DNA from: Ruminococcus flavefaciens
GTDB lineage: Bacteria > Bacillota > Clostridia > Oscillospirales > Ruminococcaceae
Reading direction: 5' to 3'
DNA: 34,213 nucleotides
NCBI GenBank assembly: GCA_002309635.1
Contig: DBXO01000055.1
Coordinates: 203 to 34,415 of the forward strand
The notes under the pieces are model-generated. The model did no database searches. It saw nothing but the letters and a program-made list of their open reading frames with translations, and was not told where the DNA came from. A program made the translations under genes and the position numbers. Below, one piece after another: positions 1-8,117 of this stretch (positions are counted from its first letter, which is position 1; every line of letters starts with the position of its first letter).

Positions 1-240
1 GGTCAGCAGAATAATGACTGGAATAACTGGAATCAGGGCGGCCAGGACTGGAACAACTGGAACAACGGCGGCAATGACTGGGGAAGCCAGCAGAATAACG
101 ACAATGGTTGGTACAACTGGGACGTAAACAACTGGAACAATAACAACGGTCAGCAGAACAACGACTGGAATAACTGGAATCAGGGCGGTCAGGATTGGAA
201 TCAGGGCGGTCAGGACTGGAATCAGGGCGGCTTTGATTTC
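1..240 (+). repeat. Asn/Trp/Gln/Gly linker repeat inside the esterase gene
   Basis: In-frame units of the pattern NNDWNNWNQGGQDW recur. Bases 1-54 are repeated at 148-201 (49 codons apart) with five differences (unit positions 12, 15, 42, 48 and 54), all at third codon positions and all synonymous. Shorter NQGGQDW units follow at about 178-230. The peptide is therefore conserved while the DNA drifts. Confidence 0.85.
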
Positions 241-1206
241 GGCGGCATGGGCGGTTTTGACTTCGGCGGCGGTCAGCAGGCCAACGGCGGAAACATCGAC
301 TGGAACGGCATGGCAGGCGGCTTCAACGACACAAACAACACCATCGGTGCCGATGCAGGCAACGGCGGTAACGCTACCTCAGGTCTGAACGCAAAGATCA
401 GACAGGATATGCCGACAACTGTACCCGGCGGCGTTGAGAAGAGCGGTCAGTGCAAGGTCGAGAAGAAGACTTATAACTGCAAGTTCACAGGCGGACAGAA
501 GAGCTGTAATGTTGTTCTTCCTCCTAACTACAGCCCGAGCAAGCAGTACCCCGTAATGTATGTTCTTCACGGCATCGGCGGTGACGAAAACAGCATGGTA
601 AGCGGAATGGGAGTTCAGGAGCTTCTTGCAGGACTTATAGGAAACGGTCAGGCAGAGGAAATGATAATCGTACTTCCCAGCCAGTATACAAGCAAGAACG
701 GCAATGGCGGCGGCGGTTTCGGAATCAATCAGGAGACCTGCGAGGCTTATGATAACTTCCTTTATGATATATCAGACAGCCTTATCCCCTTCATCGAGTC
801 TAACTATTCAGTAAAGACAGGAAGAGAGAACCGCGCTATCACAGGCTTTTCAATGGGAGGACGAGAGGCTATCTACATCGGTCTTATGCGTCCCGACCTC
901 TTCGGTTATGTAGGCGGCGCTTGCCCCGCACCCGGAATCACACCCGGCTCTGATATGTTCATGACTCACCCCGGCTGCATGCAGGAGAGTGAAATGAAGT
1001 TCAGAAACGTAGGTCCTGAGCCTGCGGTATTCATGATAACAGGCGGTACAAACGACTCTGTTGTTGGTACTTTCCCGAAGCAGTACAGCGATATACTGAC
1101 AAGAAACGGCGTTGAGCACGTATATCAGTCTATCCCGGGCGGCGGACACGGCGCAGATTCCGTAAAGCCTCATCTCTACACATTCATGAGGTACGCTTTC
1201 AAATAA
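1..1206 (+). CDS. Secreted CE1-type carbohydrate esterase (feruloyl/acetyl esterase-like), 5' end missing
   Basis: The reading frame is open from base 1, so the gene starts outside the window and the ATG at 247 is internal. Codons 1-80 encode an Asn/Gln/Trp/Gly/Asp-rich low-complexity linker; codons about 150-401 form an alpha/beta hydrolase of the esterase D/CE1 type. Visible catalytic residues are the nucleophile Ser in GFSMGG (codon 284), the Asp in GGTNDS (codon 352) and the His in GGGHGAD (codon 383). CE1 enzymes remove feruloyl or acetyl groups from xylan side chains. A linker of this kind usually joins domains of extracellular plant-cell-wall enzymes, so a second catalytic or binding domain probably lies upstream. 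No dockerin or anchor follows; the hydrolase is C-terminal. Substrate (feruloyl or acetyl) is not decidable here. Confidence 0.85.
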   Translation, partial: GQQNNDWNNWNQGGQDWNNWNNGGNDWGSQQNNDNGWYNWDVNNWNNNNGQQNNDWNNWNQGGQDWNQGGQDWNQGGFDFGGMGGFDFGGGQQANGGNIDWNGMAGGFNDTNNTIGADAGNGGNATSGLNAKIRQDMPTTVPGGVEKSGQCKVEKKTYNCKFTGGQKSCNVVLPPNYSPSKQYPVMYVLHGIGGDENSMVSGMGVQELLAGLIGNGQAEEMIIVLPSQYTSKNGNGGGGFGINQETCEAYDNFLYDISDSLIPFIESNYSVKTGRENRAITGFSMGGREAIYIGLMRPDLFGYVGGACPAPGITPGSDMFMTHPGCMQESEMKFRNVGPEPAVFMITGGTNDSVVGTFPKQYSDILTRNGVEHVYQSIPGGGHGADSVKPHLYTFMRYAFK

Positions 1207-1321
1207 AAACAGTTCATCCCGAACTGAAAAAGTCAGCTTGAAAAGCTGCAAAGAATATAAAACACAAAAAGAAACATAAAAAGAAACATGAATTACAAAT
1301 AAAGATAATATACAGCAAAGC

Positions 1322-1358
1322 GCAGAACGCCGTCCGTAATGGGCGGCGTTCTGCATTT
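1322..1358 (+). terminator. Rho-independent terminator of the esterase gene
   Basis: An 11-bp perfect inverted repeat (GCAGAACGCCG at 1322-1332 with CGGCGTTCTGC at 1344-1354) is followed by a short ATTT run. Two weaker hairpins lie just after the stop codon at 1210-1226 and 1234-1248. Confidence 0.75.
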
Positions 1359-1475
1359 CTGTGCATTTTACGGCTGACATAGGGAGCATTATTATCAACT
1401 TTTGACGCAGCTTTTGTAGAACCTGCCAATTTTGCGAGAAATAGCACTAATATGCTGATTTTAAGCCGTTTTTGG

Positions 1476-1505
1476 TTGACACTTGTTGTTTGGTTGTGCT
1501 ATACT
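1476..1505 (+). promoter_or_regulatory. SigA-type promoter of the lipid operon, with a long leader
   Basis: TTGACA at 1476-1481 and TATACT at 1500-1505 are 18 bp apart. Transcription would begin near 1512, leaving about 290 nt of leader before the first large gene at 1802. The leader has a possible 20-codon ORF (1575-1637) and a hairpin (GCTCCG at 1745-1750 with CGGAGC at 1762-1767) followed by a T-rich stretch. Nothing else is recognised in the 1359-1801 stretch. Confidence 0.75.
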
Positions 1506-1574
1506 GTTTATTGGTAAAAATGTTATATGACAGACTCTGATGAATAACAGTATGCACTTAAAAAGGTGCGGCAT

Positions 1575-1637
1575 ATGAAAAAGAGCGGGGAATACATACT
1601 GCTGTATCGGTACGCTCGGGATAAATACTCTCATTGA
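1575..1637 (+). CDS. Possible 20-residue leader peptide
   Basis: An ATG at 1575 follows an AAGGTG-like site and opens a 20-codon ORF ending in TGA at 1635-1637. The peptide has four Tyr and three Arg among 20 residues. It lies in the long leader of the lipid operon, upstream of the hairpin at 1745-1767. There is no similarity evidence, and an ORF this short occurs easily by chance. Confidence 0.2.
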   Translation: MKKSGEYILLYRYARDKYSH

Positions 1638-1801
1638 ACATTCATAAATTTTAACTCACTACATAACAGCTCACATTTCCCCTGCGTTTTTTTCTCAATA
1701 CAGACAGATTCTTCGCTTTTTAGACTTTATAAGGCGGGATATTCGCTCCGTACACAGGCTGCGGAGCTTCATTTTGTATATATCCATAGGGGGGCAGTTC
1801 G

Positions 1802-4429
1802 ATGAAGAGCTACGGACAGCAGGATTACCGCAAGAGGCTTGACCATGTATTTGCACGGTATCACGGTAAGACTGCCATTGTAGATTGCATTAGTGAAAAA
1901 GAGCAGCAGAGGTACAGTTACCGGAAGCTGCAAAAAATGACTGAACATATAGGACTGGTACTTGAACACAGCGGTATACGGCCGGGAGAGCGTGTAGCGG
2001 TGCTCACACGGCCCTCGGCTGATACAGCCGTTACGCTCCTTGCACTTGCCTATCTCGGGTACACGGCTGTGATACCCGATGTGATGCTTCCAACAGGGGA
2101 GCAGAACAGGCTCCTGCGCTTTTCAGAGCCATCGGCGATCATTACCACCGATGACCTCTGTTCTGCCATAGACGGCGAGATCAGGGCAGCTTTGCCCGTA
2201 TTCCGTATGATCTCGGGCAAAGCGCCTATGGTCAGGCTGAACGGGGGACCTGAGCAGCGCAGGATACCGAAGCCCGGAGGCAGCAGGGACGTTATCGCCA
2301 TACTCTTCTCCTCGGGCACGACGGGCAGCGTAAAAGGCGTAGAGATCACGTATCAGTCTTGTTTTTATGCCCTGAAGGCAGGTGACAAATATGCAGATTA
2401 CAGCCGCAGCTCTCCCCATTTTTTGCAGATACTTCCACTTTCTCATGTTGCGGGCTTCACAATGCTCCATGCCAACCTGATACTCGGTGCGGAAATGGGA
2501 TTTGTACCCGAGCTTACGGCTGCCGGTCTTACTCTCGGAATGAAGGTATATGAGCCGACCCATATGATAATGATACCGAAGGTCTATGAGACCATACACA
2601 GGAAAATGCTTGCCGAGATAGCAAAGCGGCCGTTCCCGGTAAGAGCAGCGTTCAGACTCAGCAAGGGATTCGTATCGGCTGTGAGAAAGCGCACGGGGAT
2701 AAGGCTTCGTTTCCTGACAAAGCCCTTTTATTCCCAGGCCCTCGGACGCAGGATAAAGATACTCGGCTGCGGAGCAGCTCCGTGCAGTCAGGAGACCGTG
2801 GACTTCTTCCTTGACCTGGGTATAGATTTCCTCAATGCTTACGGCTCTACGGAAGCCGCTTTTCCTATAACAGCCTCGTCAATACGGGACAAGTATCCGA
2901 ATAAGGGAACAGGAAACGTTCATCAGTTCCCGTTCATTGATATACGTATCGAAAACGGGGAGATACTTGTAAAATCTGCTCTGCTCATGCACGGATATTT
3001 CCGCGACCCGCAGAGTACCAGGAATGCCTATACAGATGACGGCTACCTTAAAACAGGCGACCTCGGCTACATCGACAGCGAAGGTTACCTTTACATTACA
3101 GGCAGGCGCAAGGAGACCATACAGCTCAGCAACGGCAACAAGGTCTCAGCATATGATGTTGACAGCTATTATCAGGGGCTTTGCGGCGATATACGCATAG
3201 CCTGCTGCGGAGTTCCCGACGATGATTCCGACACGGAGCACCTCGTCCTTTTCATCGAGACAGATGAGCCGGACAGCAGAAGTATAGCACAGCTGAAAGA
3301 AAAGCTGCGGAGCAGCTCGGAGACTTCGGGCAGTCTGTACAGGCTTGCGGATATAATATGCATTCCCGAGCTGCCGCAGACAACGCTCGGAAAGATACAG
3401 CGCTACAAGCTCCGTCAGACAGCGGAGGAAATGGCTGCCGGAGCTGATATACGCGAGAGCAGTGAGGAGCGTACTCCGCCCTGCATCATCAGGACCGGGA
3501 ACTATCCTGCCTATACCGAAGAGGTATGCGGTATTATCAGGAAGTATGTGTCCGAGGACACGGCAGTAACTCCCGATTCGCTCATTTCTGAGGAGCTGCT
3601 CATAGATTCCATCACCATGTTCGAGATATGTTCCGAGCTTCAAACGGCCTATGATACCGAATTCATGGACCTCCTCGGAAACGTCCGCACTGTTCAGGAC
3701 CTTGCGGATATAGTTGGCAGCAGCTGCTGCTCCATGGTTCGCAATGTAAATCGAAGCCGCTTTAATGTAAAGGACTATCCTCTTCCAAGGGGAACTTCCG
3801 ACAGGCTGCTGCTGAAAGCCTTTATGAGCCTGTCGGACAAAGTTTATAACATCGAGGCTGTGGGCACTGAGAAACTGAAACGCAGCGGACATTACATTTT
3901 CTGTCCAAATCACGAGAGCCACCTTGACGGACTGTGGGTGCTTACAGCTCTTAGAAAGCGGCTTGACTGCATTGACCTTGCCTGTCTTGCAAAGCAGGAG
4001 CACCTTGACAATGGTGTGTCGAGGAAGATGATACGCATTCTCGGAGGTATCCCCACTGACAGGAGCGGTAATCCCGCACCGGCTCTCGAACAGGCAGTAA
4101 ATGTTATAAAGAGGGGAGATACACAGTTCCTTGTCCATCCTGAGGGAACACGTACACGAAACGGAGCCATGGGAGAATTCAAGAAGGGCGTTGCGGGGCT
4201 TTCAATTGAGACAGGAGTACCTCTTGTACCTGTATTTATCAAGGGTGCATATCAGATATACCCGGCAGACAGGGCGCTTCCAAGAGTGTACGACTTCAGG
4301 GGACGCAAGCGACTGCCGCTGAGGATAGTTTTCGGCGAGCCGATCTGCCCGCAGAAAGACGATACTCCCGATACTCTTACAGAAAGGCTTCGATTAGCTG
4401 TGGAAAAGCTCAGGGACGGGAGCGTGTGA
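1802..4429 (+). CDS. Trifunctional acyl-adenylate ligase / acyl carrier / PlsC-type acyltransferase fusion
   Basis: The protein has 875 residues in three parts. Residues 1-540 are an ANL-superfamily adenylating domain with the P-loop SSGTTG at 170-175 and a TGDLGYID motif. Residues about 565-655 are a phosphopantetheine carrier domain with IDSI around Ser603. Residues about 670-875 are a PlsC-type glycerophospholipid acyltransferase with NHESHLD (703-709, the HX4D motif) and EGTR (781-784). The expected chemistry is activation of a free fatty acid as acyl-AMP, loading onto the built-in carrier, and transfer to a lysophospholipid or glycerol phosphate. E. coli Aas joins acyltransferase and ligase in the opposite order and uses free ACP. 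The ATG at 1802 has AGGGGGG 6-7 nt upstream. It is the first gene of a tight operon with a HAD phosphatase, a CDP-alcohol transferase and an MFS transporter. The acyl acceptor is unknown. Confidence 0.85.
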   Translation: MKSYGQQDYRKRLDHVFARYHGKTAIVDCISEKEQQRYSYRKLQKMTEHIGLVLEHSGIRPGERVAVLTRPSADTAVTLLALAYLGYTAVIPDVMLPTGEQNRLLRFSEPSAIITTDDLCSAIDGEIRAALPVFRMISGKAPMVRLNGGPEQRRIPKPGGSRDVIAILFSSGTTGSVKGVEITYQSCFYALKAGDKYADYSRSSPHFLQILPLSHVAGFTMLHANLILGAEMGFVPELTAAGLTLGMKVYEPTHMIMIPKVYETIHRKMLAEIAKRPFPVRAAFRLSKGFVSAVRKRTGIRLRFLTKPFYSQALGRRIKILGCGAAPCSQETVDFFLDLGIDFLNAYGSTEAAFPITASSIRDKYPNKGTGNVHQFPFIDIRIENGEILVKSALLMHGYFRDPQSTRNAYTDDGYLKTGDLGYIDSEGYLYITGRRKETIQLSNGNKVSAYDVDSYYQGLCGDIRIACCGVPDDDSDTEHLVLFIETDEPDSRSIAQLKEKLRSSSETSGSLYRLADIICIPELPQTTLGKIQRYKLRQTAEEMAAGADIRESSEERTPPCIIRTGNYPAYTEEVCGIIRKYVSEDTAVTPDSLISEELLIDSITMFEICSELQTAYDTEFMDLLGNVRTVQDLADIVGSSCCSMVRNVNRSRFNVKDYPLPRGTSDRLLLKAFMSLSDKVYNIEAVGTEKLKRSGHYIFCPNHESHLDGLWVLTALRKRLDCIDLACLAKQEHLDNGVSRKMIRILGGIPTDRSGNPAPALEQAVNVIKRGDTQFLVHPEGTRTRNGAMGEFKKGVAGLSIETGVPLVPVFIKGAYQIYPADRALPRVYDFRGRKRLPLRIVFGEPICPQKDDTPDTLTERLRLAVEKLRDGSV

Positions 4430-4432
4430 CGT

Positions 4433-5059
4433 ATGAGAGTAGGGATAGACGTTGACGGCGTTCTGATCGATACAAGGGAGTTCATGCTCAGTTTCGGAAG
4501 GCGTTTCTTCCGCAGGGAGCCCGTTGACCCCGACGGTTATACAATAGAGGAGATGTTCGGAGTGAGCGGCGTACCTGTGCTGCTGTTTGGCATGAGATGG
4601 TTCCTGCCGTACTACTGCCGTAAGTATCCGCCTTACAAAGAAGCGGCAGGGGTATACAGGAGACTGAAAAAAAGGGGCAGCACCATATTTCAGATAACTG
4701 CAAGAAAGTTTGCGTTATCAAGGTCGCCGCTTGGAAGATACAGCTTTAATTCACTGAAAAAATGGCTGAAGAGGAACCGTTTCTGCTATGACAGGCTGCT
4801 GCTTGTCAACGAAAAGGAGGCGGCCCGTGAAAAGCTGAAATGCTGCCGAAGATTCGGCATAGACGTGATGATAGAGGATAATCCCGAAACCGCACTGACA
4901 CTTGCGCGAAACGGGATATGGGTGCTGCTCTTTGATGCTCCCTACAACAGGAACGCATCAGCAGACCGCATCATAAGAGTTAAAAACTGGCGTGAAGCTG
5001 AGGAATACCTCGGAAAGCTCGGCAGTAAAATTGAATTAAGGAGATATGACCATGAGTGA
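4433..5059 (+). CDS. HAD-superfamily phosphatase, 5'(3')-deoxyribonucleotidase-like
   Basis: This 208-residue protein starts 3 nt after the fusion gene. HAD motif I is DVDGVLID at residues 6-13 (nucleophile Asp and general-acid Asp); motif II is the Thr in QITAR near 85; motif IV is the acidic IEDNP near 142. The layout resembles the NT5C/nucleotidase-like HAD group. Its position between an acyltransferase and a CDP-alcohol phosphatidyltransferase suggests that it removes a phosphate from a lipid head group or head-group precursor, in the way phosphatidylglycerol phosphate phosphatase acts. That role is inferred from context. The last 8 bp overlap the preferred start of the next gene. Confidence 0.75.
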   Translation: MRVGIDVDGVLIDTREFMLSFGRRFFRREPVDPDGYTIEEMFGVSGVPVLLFGMRWFLPYYCRKYPPYKEAAGVYRRLKKRGSTIFQITARKFALSRSPLGRYSFNSLKKWLKRNRFCYDRLLLVNEKEAAREKLKCCRRFGIDVMIEDNPETALTLARNGIWVLLFDAPYNRNASADRIIRVKNWREAEEYLGKLGSKIELRRYDHE

Positions 5060-5801
5060 AAGCGTAAAAGATGAAAAAAAGCTCCGTAAGGAGCAAAAGG
5101 CTGCAAAAAAAGCAGAAAGAAGTATAAGACGGGATCAGTCGGGAGAAAAGAACGCTCCCCTCAAAACTGTTCCCAGTCTCCTTGAGAGGAAGTTTGCTGA
5201 CTTCAACTACAAATTCGCATATCTGATCCCAGAGACGGTTCACCCGAACGTTGTTACCACAGTAGGCATAATCGCAGGACTTTTCGGAGCGCTGTGCTTC
5301 TTCCTCGGTACGTTCTCGAAGTGGTTCTTTGTCGGCTCAATAGTCGGACTGCTGATACACATAGTCTGCGACAACCTTGACGGGTACATGGCGCGTACCC
5401 GCAATCAGAAGTCGCTCCGCGGAGGATTTTTCGATATAATGTCCGATACCCTCGTCTGCACGTTCACACTGCTGTTTATAGGACTTTCCTCTTACGGCCA
5501 TCTTGAATTTGCAGCATTCGGAGCTCCGATGTACGGTATACATATGCTCTGCACCATGCATTTCATAATGATATACAACGAGTTTCCTTTCCCGCCGTTC
5601 GGACCGTTTGAGATACACATGATGTACATAATCACGGCTATACTCAATTTGATTCTGGGACCCGTTACACTGTTCCATATCGGCACATTTCCCGTAATGC
5701 TGGTAGATATCATAATGATACCGGTTCTTCTCGGAGCTGCAATTGAGGTATGCAGAATGGCATTCACTCTGTTCTTCAGACTTAAAAGGGACGGAAAGTG
5801 A
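5052..5801 (+). CDS. CDP-alcohol phosphatidyltransferase family membrane enzyme
   Basis: The signature D-x2-D-G-x2-A-R-x8-G-x3-D-x3-D is present without deviation, starting at DNLDG near residue 110. Several hydrophobic segments surround it, and the N-terminal 35 residues are Lys/Arg-rich. Enzymes of this family displace CMP from a CDP-linked lipid (CDP-diacylglycerol) or CDP-alcohol to form a phosphodiester lipid. An ATG also exists at 5046, but the AAGGAG at 5038-5043 lies only 2 nt from it and 8 nt from the ATG at 5052, so 5052 is preferred (249 residues). The gene overlaps the HAD gene by 8 bp and the MFS gene by 4 bp. The alcohol used cannot be read from the sequence. Confidence 0.85.
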   Translation: MSESVKDEKKLRKEQKAAKKAERSIRRDQSGEKNAPLKTVPSLLERKFADFNYKFAYLIPETVHPNVVTTVGIIAGLFGALCFFLGTFSKWFFVGSIVGLLIHIVCDNLDGYMARTRNQKSLRGGFFDIMSDTLVCTFTLLFIGLSSYGHLEFAAFGAPMYGIHMLCTMHFIMIYNEFPFPPFGPFEIHMMYIITAILNLILGPVTLFHIGTFPVMLVDIIMIPVLLGAAIEVCRMAFTLFFRLKRDGK

Positions 5802-7003
5802 TCGTGAGAAAGCATTTCGTACGTGATCTGATGTATCTCTATACCTCGGTGTTCTCGGCAGGTATGAGAAACATCGTCTCACAGATGTTTTTTGACAGCT
5901 ATTATCCCGCGAACAAGGAGGCTCTTGTATCGCTTTCACTGTTTTTCAATGCGGTATACACCATGCTGGGAATAATGGCTTCGTCGCAGCTGCTTCGCTC
6001 CGAGAAATGGAACAGCAGGCGGAAAAAAACAGTTATGACCGCAGTAATGACTGCTGCGGTATGCATTTCATTTGCCTCAATGTTTCTTGTAAGGACCTTT
6101 TTGAGCTATACCGTTATGTTCTGTATCTCGGGCTTCAGCCTGAACTTTCTGTACAATGTGTTCGATGTATTCATATCCGGCACGGTGGAACCATTGGAAA
6201 GGGAAAGAAATGTGCGGGTGCTCCTGACCTATCAGATGGCGGGCTATATCATCGGACCTCTGCTTTTTTCATTGTTTGCGGACTCTGCATGGCTCTGCGT
6301 GGGCATTGCGGTCGGACTGCTGTTTATATGTTTCCTACCCGTCAGCAGAGAGTACATAAAAGCGGACAAAGCTGCACATCCCGTCTCCGACCTCAGCAAT
6401 TCAGGCAGAAAGGCAAGGATAAAGTCACTGTTTTCACGGTGCAACGGGGATAATATAGTAATGTTCTACAGCTTTATGATGTATTGCGCCACCAACACGC
6501 TCATGCCGTCAGTGGCATACATCATGAAGGACCACCTCCATGCGGAGAATTACGCCGTAAAGAGCAGTATATTTCTTGCGGGAACCGTACTGGTCTCGGC
6601 TGCTGTGATAGCTCTGCTGCCAGCTATGAAGCTGTGGAAGCTGAGAAATGCAGCGCCTCTTTCCATTGCAGCTGCTCTTGCAATGATAATCATACTTCGC
6701 AGTGACAACGTTTTTCTGCTTGCGGCTGCGGCGATACTCAGCGGCGCCGGAAACGGCATATTTCTTTCAGGCAGCCGTTTCTATGTGAATGCGGCAGCTC
6801 CTGAGCGCGGGCTCGTTCAGCGCTACAACAGGGTAATTACGGGAGCCACGCTTATAGGATATATGGTAGCTGCTCTCATAAGCTGGCTTTGTGTGAAAAA
6901 CGGCATCACAGTTGTTCCCGCAAAGCTTACGGCTATAATCATAATGCTCGTACTTGCACTGGTTTTTGGCTGCTTCAGGGTTCGGCATGAAGAAAAGGAA
7001 TAA
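5798..7003 (+). CDS. MFS-family membrane transporter, possible lipid transporter
   Basis: This 401-residue protein has about eleven or twelve hydrophobic helices and a charged central loop near 190-215, as in major facilitator transporters. The GTG start at 5798 shares GTGA with the stop of the preceding gene, so translation is coupled. It is the last gene before a terminator. In E. coli the lysophospholipid flippase LplT (MFS) is made from the same operon as Aas, and its length is similar; by analogy this protein may bring a lysolipid or lipid intermediate to the cytoplasmic acyltransferase. A drug exporter cannot be excluded. Confidence 0.75.
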   Translation: MIVRKHFVRDLMYLYTSVFSAGMRNIVSQMFFDSYYPANKEALVSLSLFFNAVYTMLGIMASSQLLRSEKWNSRRKKTVMTAVMTAAVCISFASMFLVRTFLSYTVMFCISGFSLNFLYNVFDVFISGTVEPLERERNVRVLLTYQMAGYIIGPLLFSLFADSAWLCVGIAVGLLFICFLPVSREYIKADKAAHPVSDLSNSGRKARIKSLFSRCNGDNIVMFYSFMMYCATNTLMPSVAYIMKDHLHAENYAVKSSIFLAGTVLVSAAVIALLPAMKLWKLRNAAPLSIAAALAMIIILRSDNVFLLAAAAILSGAGNGIFLSGSRFYVNAAAPERGLVQRYNRVITGATLIGYMVAALISWLCVKNGITVVPAKLTAIIIMLVLALVFGCFRVRHEEKE

Positions 7004-7011
7004 CAAAAATG

Positions 7012-7035
7012 TGTCCGCTTTCCGCGGACATTTTT
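7012..7035 (+). terminator. Terminator of the lipid operon
   Basis: TGTCCGC (7012-7018) pairs with GCGGACA (7024-7030) over a 5-nt loop and is followed by TTTTT. It lies 8 bp after the MFS stop codon. Confidence 0.75.
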
Positions 7036-7050
7036 GATTACGGGCATGCA

Positions 7051-7079
7051 TTGATTTCCTGTGCCGTGTGTGGTATAAT
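7051..7079 (+). promoter_or_regulatory. Promoter of the LysR-family gene
   Basis: TTGATT at 7051-7056 and TATAAT at 7074-7079 have a 17-bp spacer. Transcription would begin about 18 nt before the start codon; AGGAGG at 7090-7095 is the ribosome site. Confidence 0.8.
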
Positions 7080-7103
7080 CAGTGTTAACAGGAGGAAACA
7101 AAA

Positions 7104-8015
7104 ATGACACTACAACAGCTGAAATACATTATAACCATAGCCGAAACAGGCTCTATCACCACTGCGGCTCAGCGCCTGTTTATCGCTCAGCCCAGCCTTT
7201 CAAAATCAGTCGCGGAGCTTGAGAAGGAAATGGGTATCATTATCTTCAACAGAAGCAACAGAGGCGTGTATCTCTCAGAGGACGGCACCAAGTTCATGTC
7301 CTATGCCCGCCAGATAGTGGAGCAGGCTGAGCTGCTCGAAAGCGAGTACAAGTCTACCGCTCCGCCGAGGAGAGCCTTTGCGGTATCTGCTCAGCATTAT
7401 GCCTTTGTTGTAAATGCTTTCGTTGAGCTTGTGCGTGAGTACGGTCGGGATAAGTACGAATTCTCACTGCGCGAGCTGAAAACTGCGGAGATAATCGAGG
7501 ACGTGCGCACTCACAGAAGCGATATAGGAGTACTTTTCCTGAGCAGCTTCAACCGCGAGGTCATCAGGCATATCCTCCGTAGTGAGGAGATAAATTTCGA
7601 GCCGCTTTTTACTGCAAGACCTCATGTTTTCGTCAGCAGGAGCAATCCACTTGTGGGCAGGAGCTTGGTAACTCTTGATGATCTGAAAGCCTTTCCGCGT
7701 CTTACTTACGATCAGGGTGTGAAGAATTCCTTTTACTTTGCAGAAGAGCTCCATATCACAGCAGAAAGTCCGAAAAACATTGTAGTATCGGACAGAGCCA
7801 CCCTTTTCAATCTTCTCATAGGACTTGATGGATATACCATTTCGTCGGGCATTCTCAGCTCAGATCTCAACGGCAGCAATATAGTTTCGATCCCTCTTGA
7901 AAGCAGCGAAGAAATGGAGATAGGGTATATAACCACCTCGGACCGCCCAATGAACGAGCTTACGGAGCGGTATCTCCAGCATCTCAAGGAGTACATCGCA
8001 AACTACTCCTGCTGA
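7104..8015 (+). CDS. LysR-family transcriptional regulator, candidate regulator of metE-metF
   Basis: This 303-residue protein has the typical LysR length. A winged helix-turn-helix occupies residues 1-60 (AAQRLFIAQPSLSKSVAELE recognition region), followed by a two-lobe effector domain. The ATG is 8 nt after AGGAGG. It sits directly upstream of metE on the same strand, which in other bacteria is a usual place for MetR-like regulators that sense homocysteine; that link is inferred from position only. No strong terminator separates it from metE (only a 5-bp ATAGC/GCTAT hairpin at 8017-8031), so some read-through is possible. Confidence 0.85.
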   Translation: MTLQQLKYIITIAETGSITTAAQRLFIAQPSLSKSVAELEKEMGIIIFNRSNRGVYLSEDGTKFMSYARQIVEQAELLESEYKSTAPPRRAFAVSAQHYAFVVNAFVELVREYGRDKYEFSLRELKTAEIIEDVRTHRSDIGVLFLSSFNREVIRHILRSEEINFEPLFTARPHVFVSRSNPLVGRSLVTLDDLKAFPRLTYDQGVKNSFYFAEELHITAESPKNIVVSDRATLFNLLIGLDGYTISSGILSSDLNGSNIVSIPLESSEEMEIGYITTSDRPMNELTERYLQHLKEYIANYSC

Positions 8016-8053
8016 TATAGCTTTTAGCTATGAAGCTGCATGCTTTTTTGATA

Positions 8054-8083
8054 TTAACACATTTCCAGCAGGTATGCTATAAT
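8054..8083 (+). promoter_or_regulatory. Promoter of metE with extended -10
   Basis: TTAACA at 8054-8059, an 18-bp spacer and TATAAT at 8078-8083 preceded by TGC (extended -10). The leader is only about 30 nt, too short for a cobalamin or SAM riboswitch, so control probably rests with a DNA-binding protein. Confidence 0.7.
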
Positions 8084-8117
8084 ATAACCACACCAAAACA
8101 TACCGGAGGAATAGGAA

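Noticed and set aside
850..1398. Minus-strand 182-codon ORF
   Set aside because: It lies opposite the esterase catalytic domain and its terminator, has no start signals and no family-like sequence.
1537..1578. CTGATGA followed later by GAAA, as in a hammerhead ribozyme core
   Set aside because: The stem between them does not start next to the core bases and no stem I/III partner was found; treated as chance.
3146..4138. Minus-strand 330-codon ORF
   Set aside because: It is the antisense shadow of the ligase-carrier-PlsC fusion, in which all catalytic motifs are intact.
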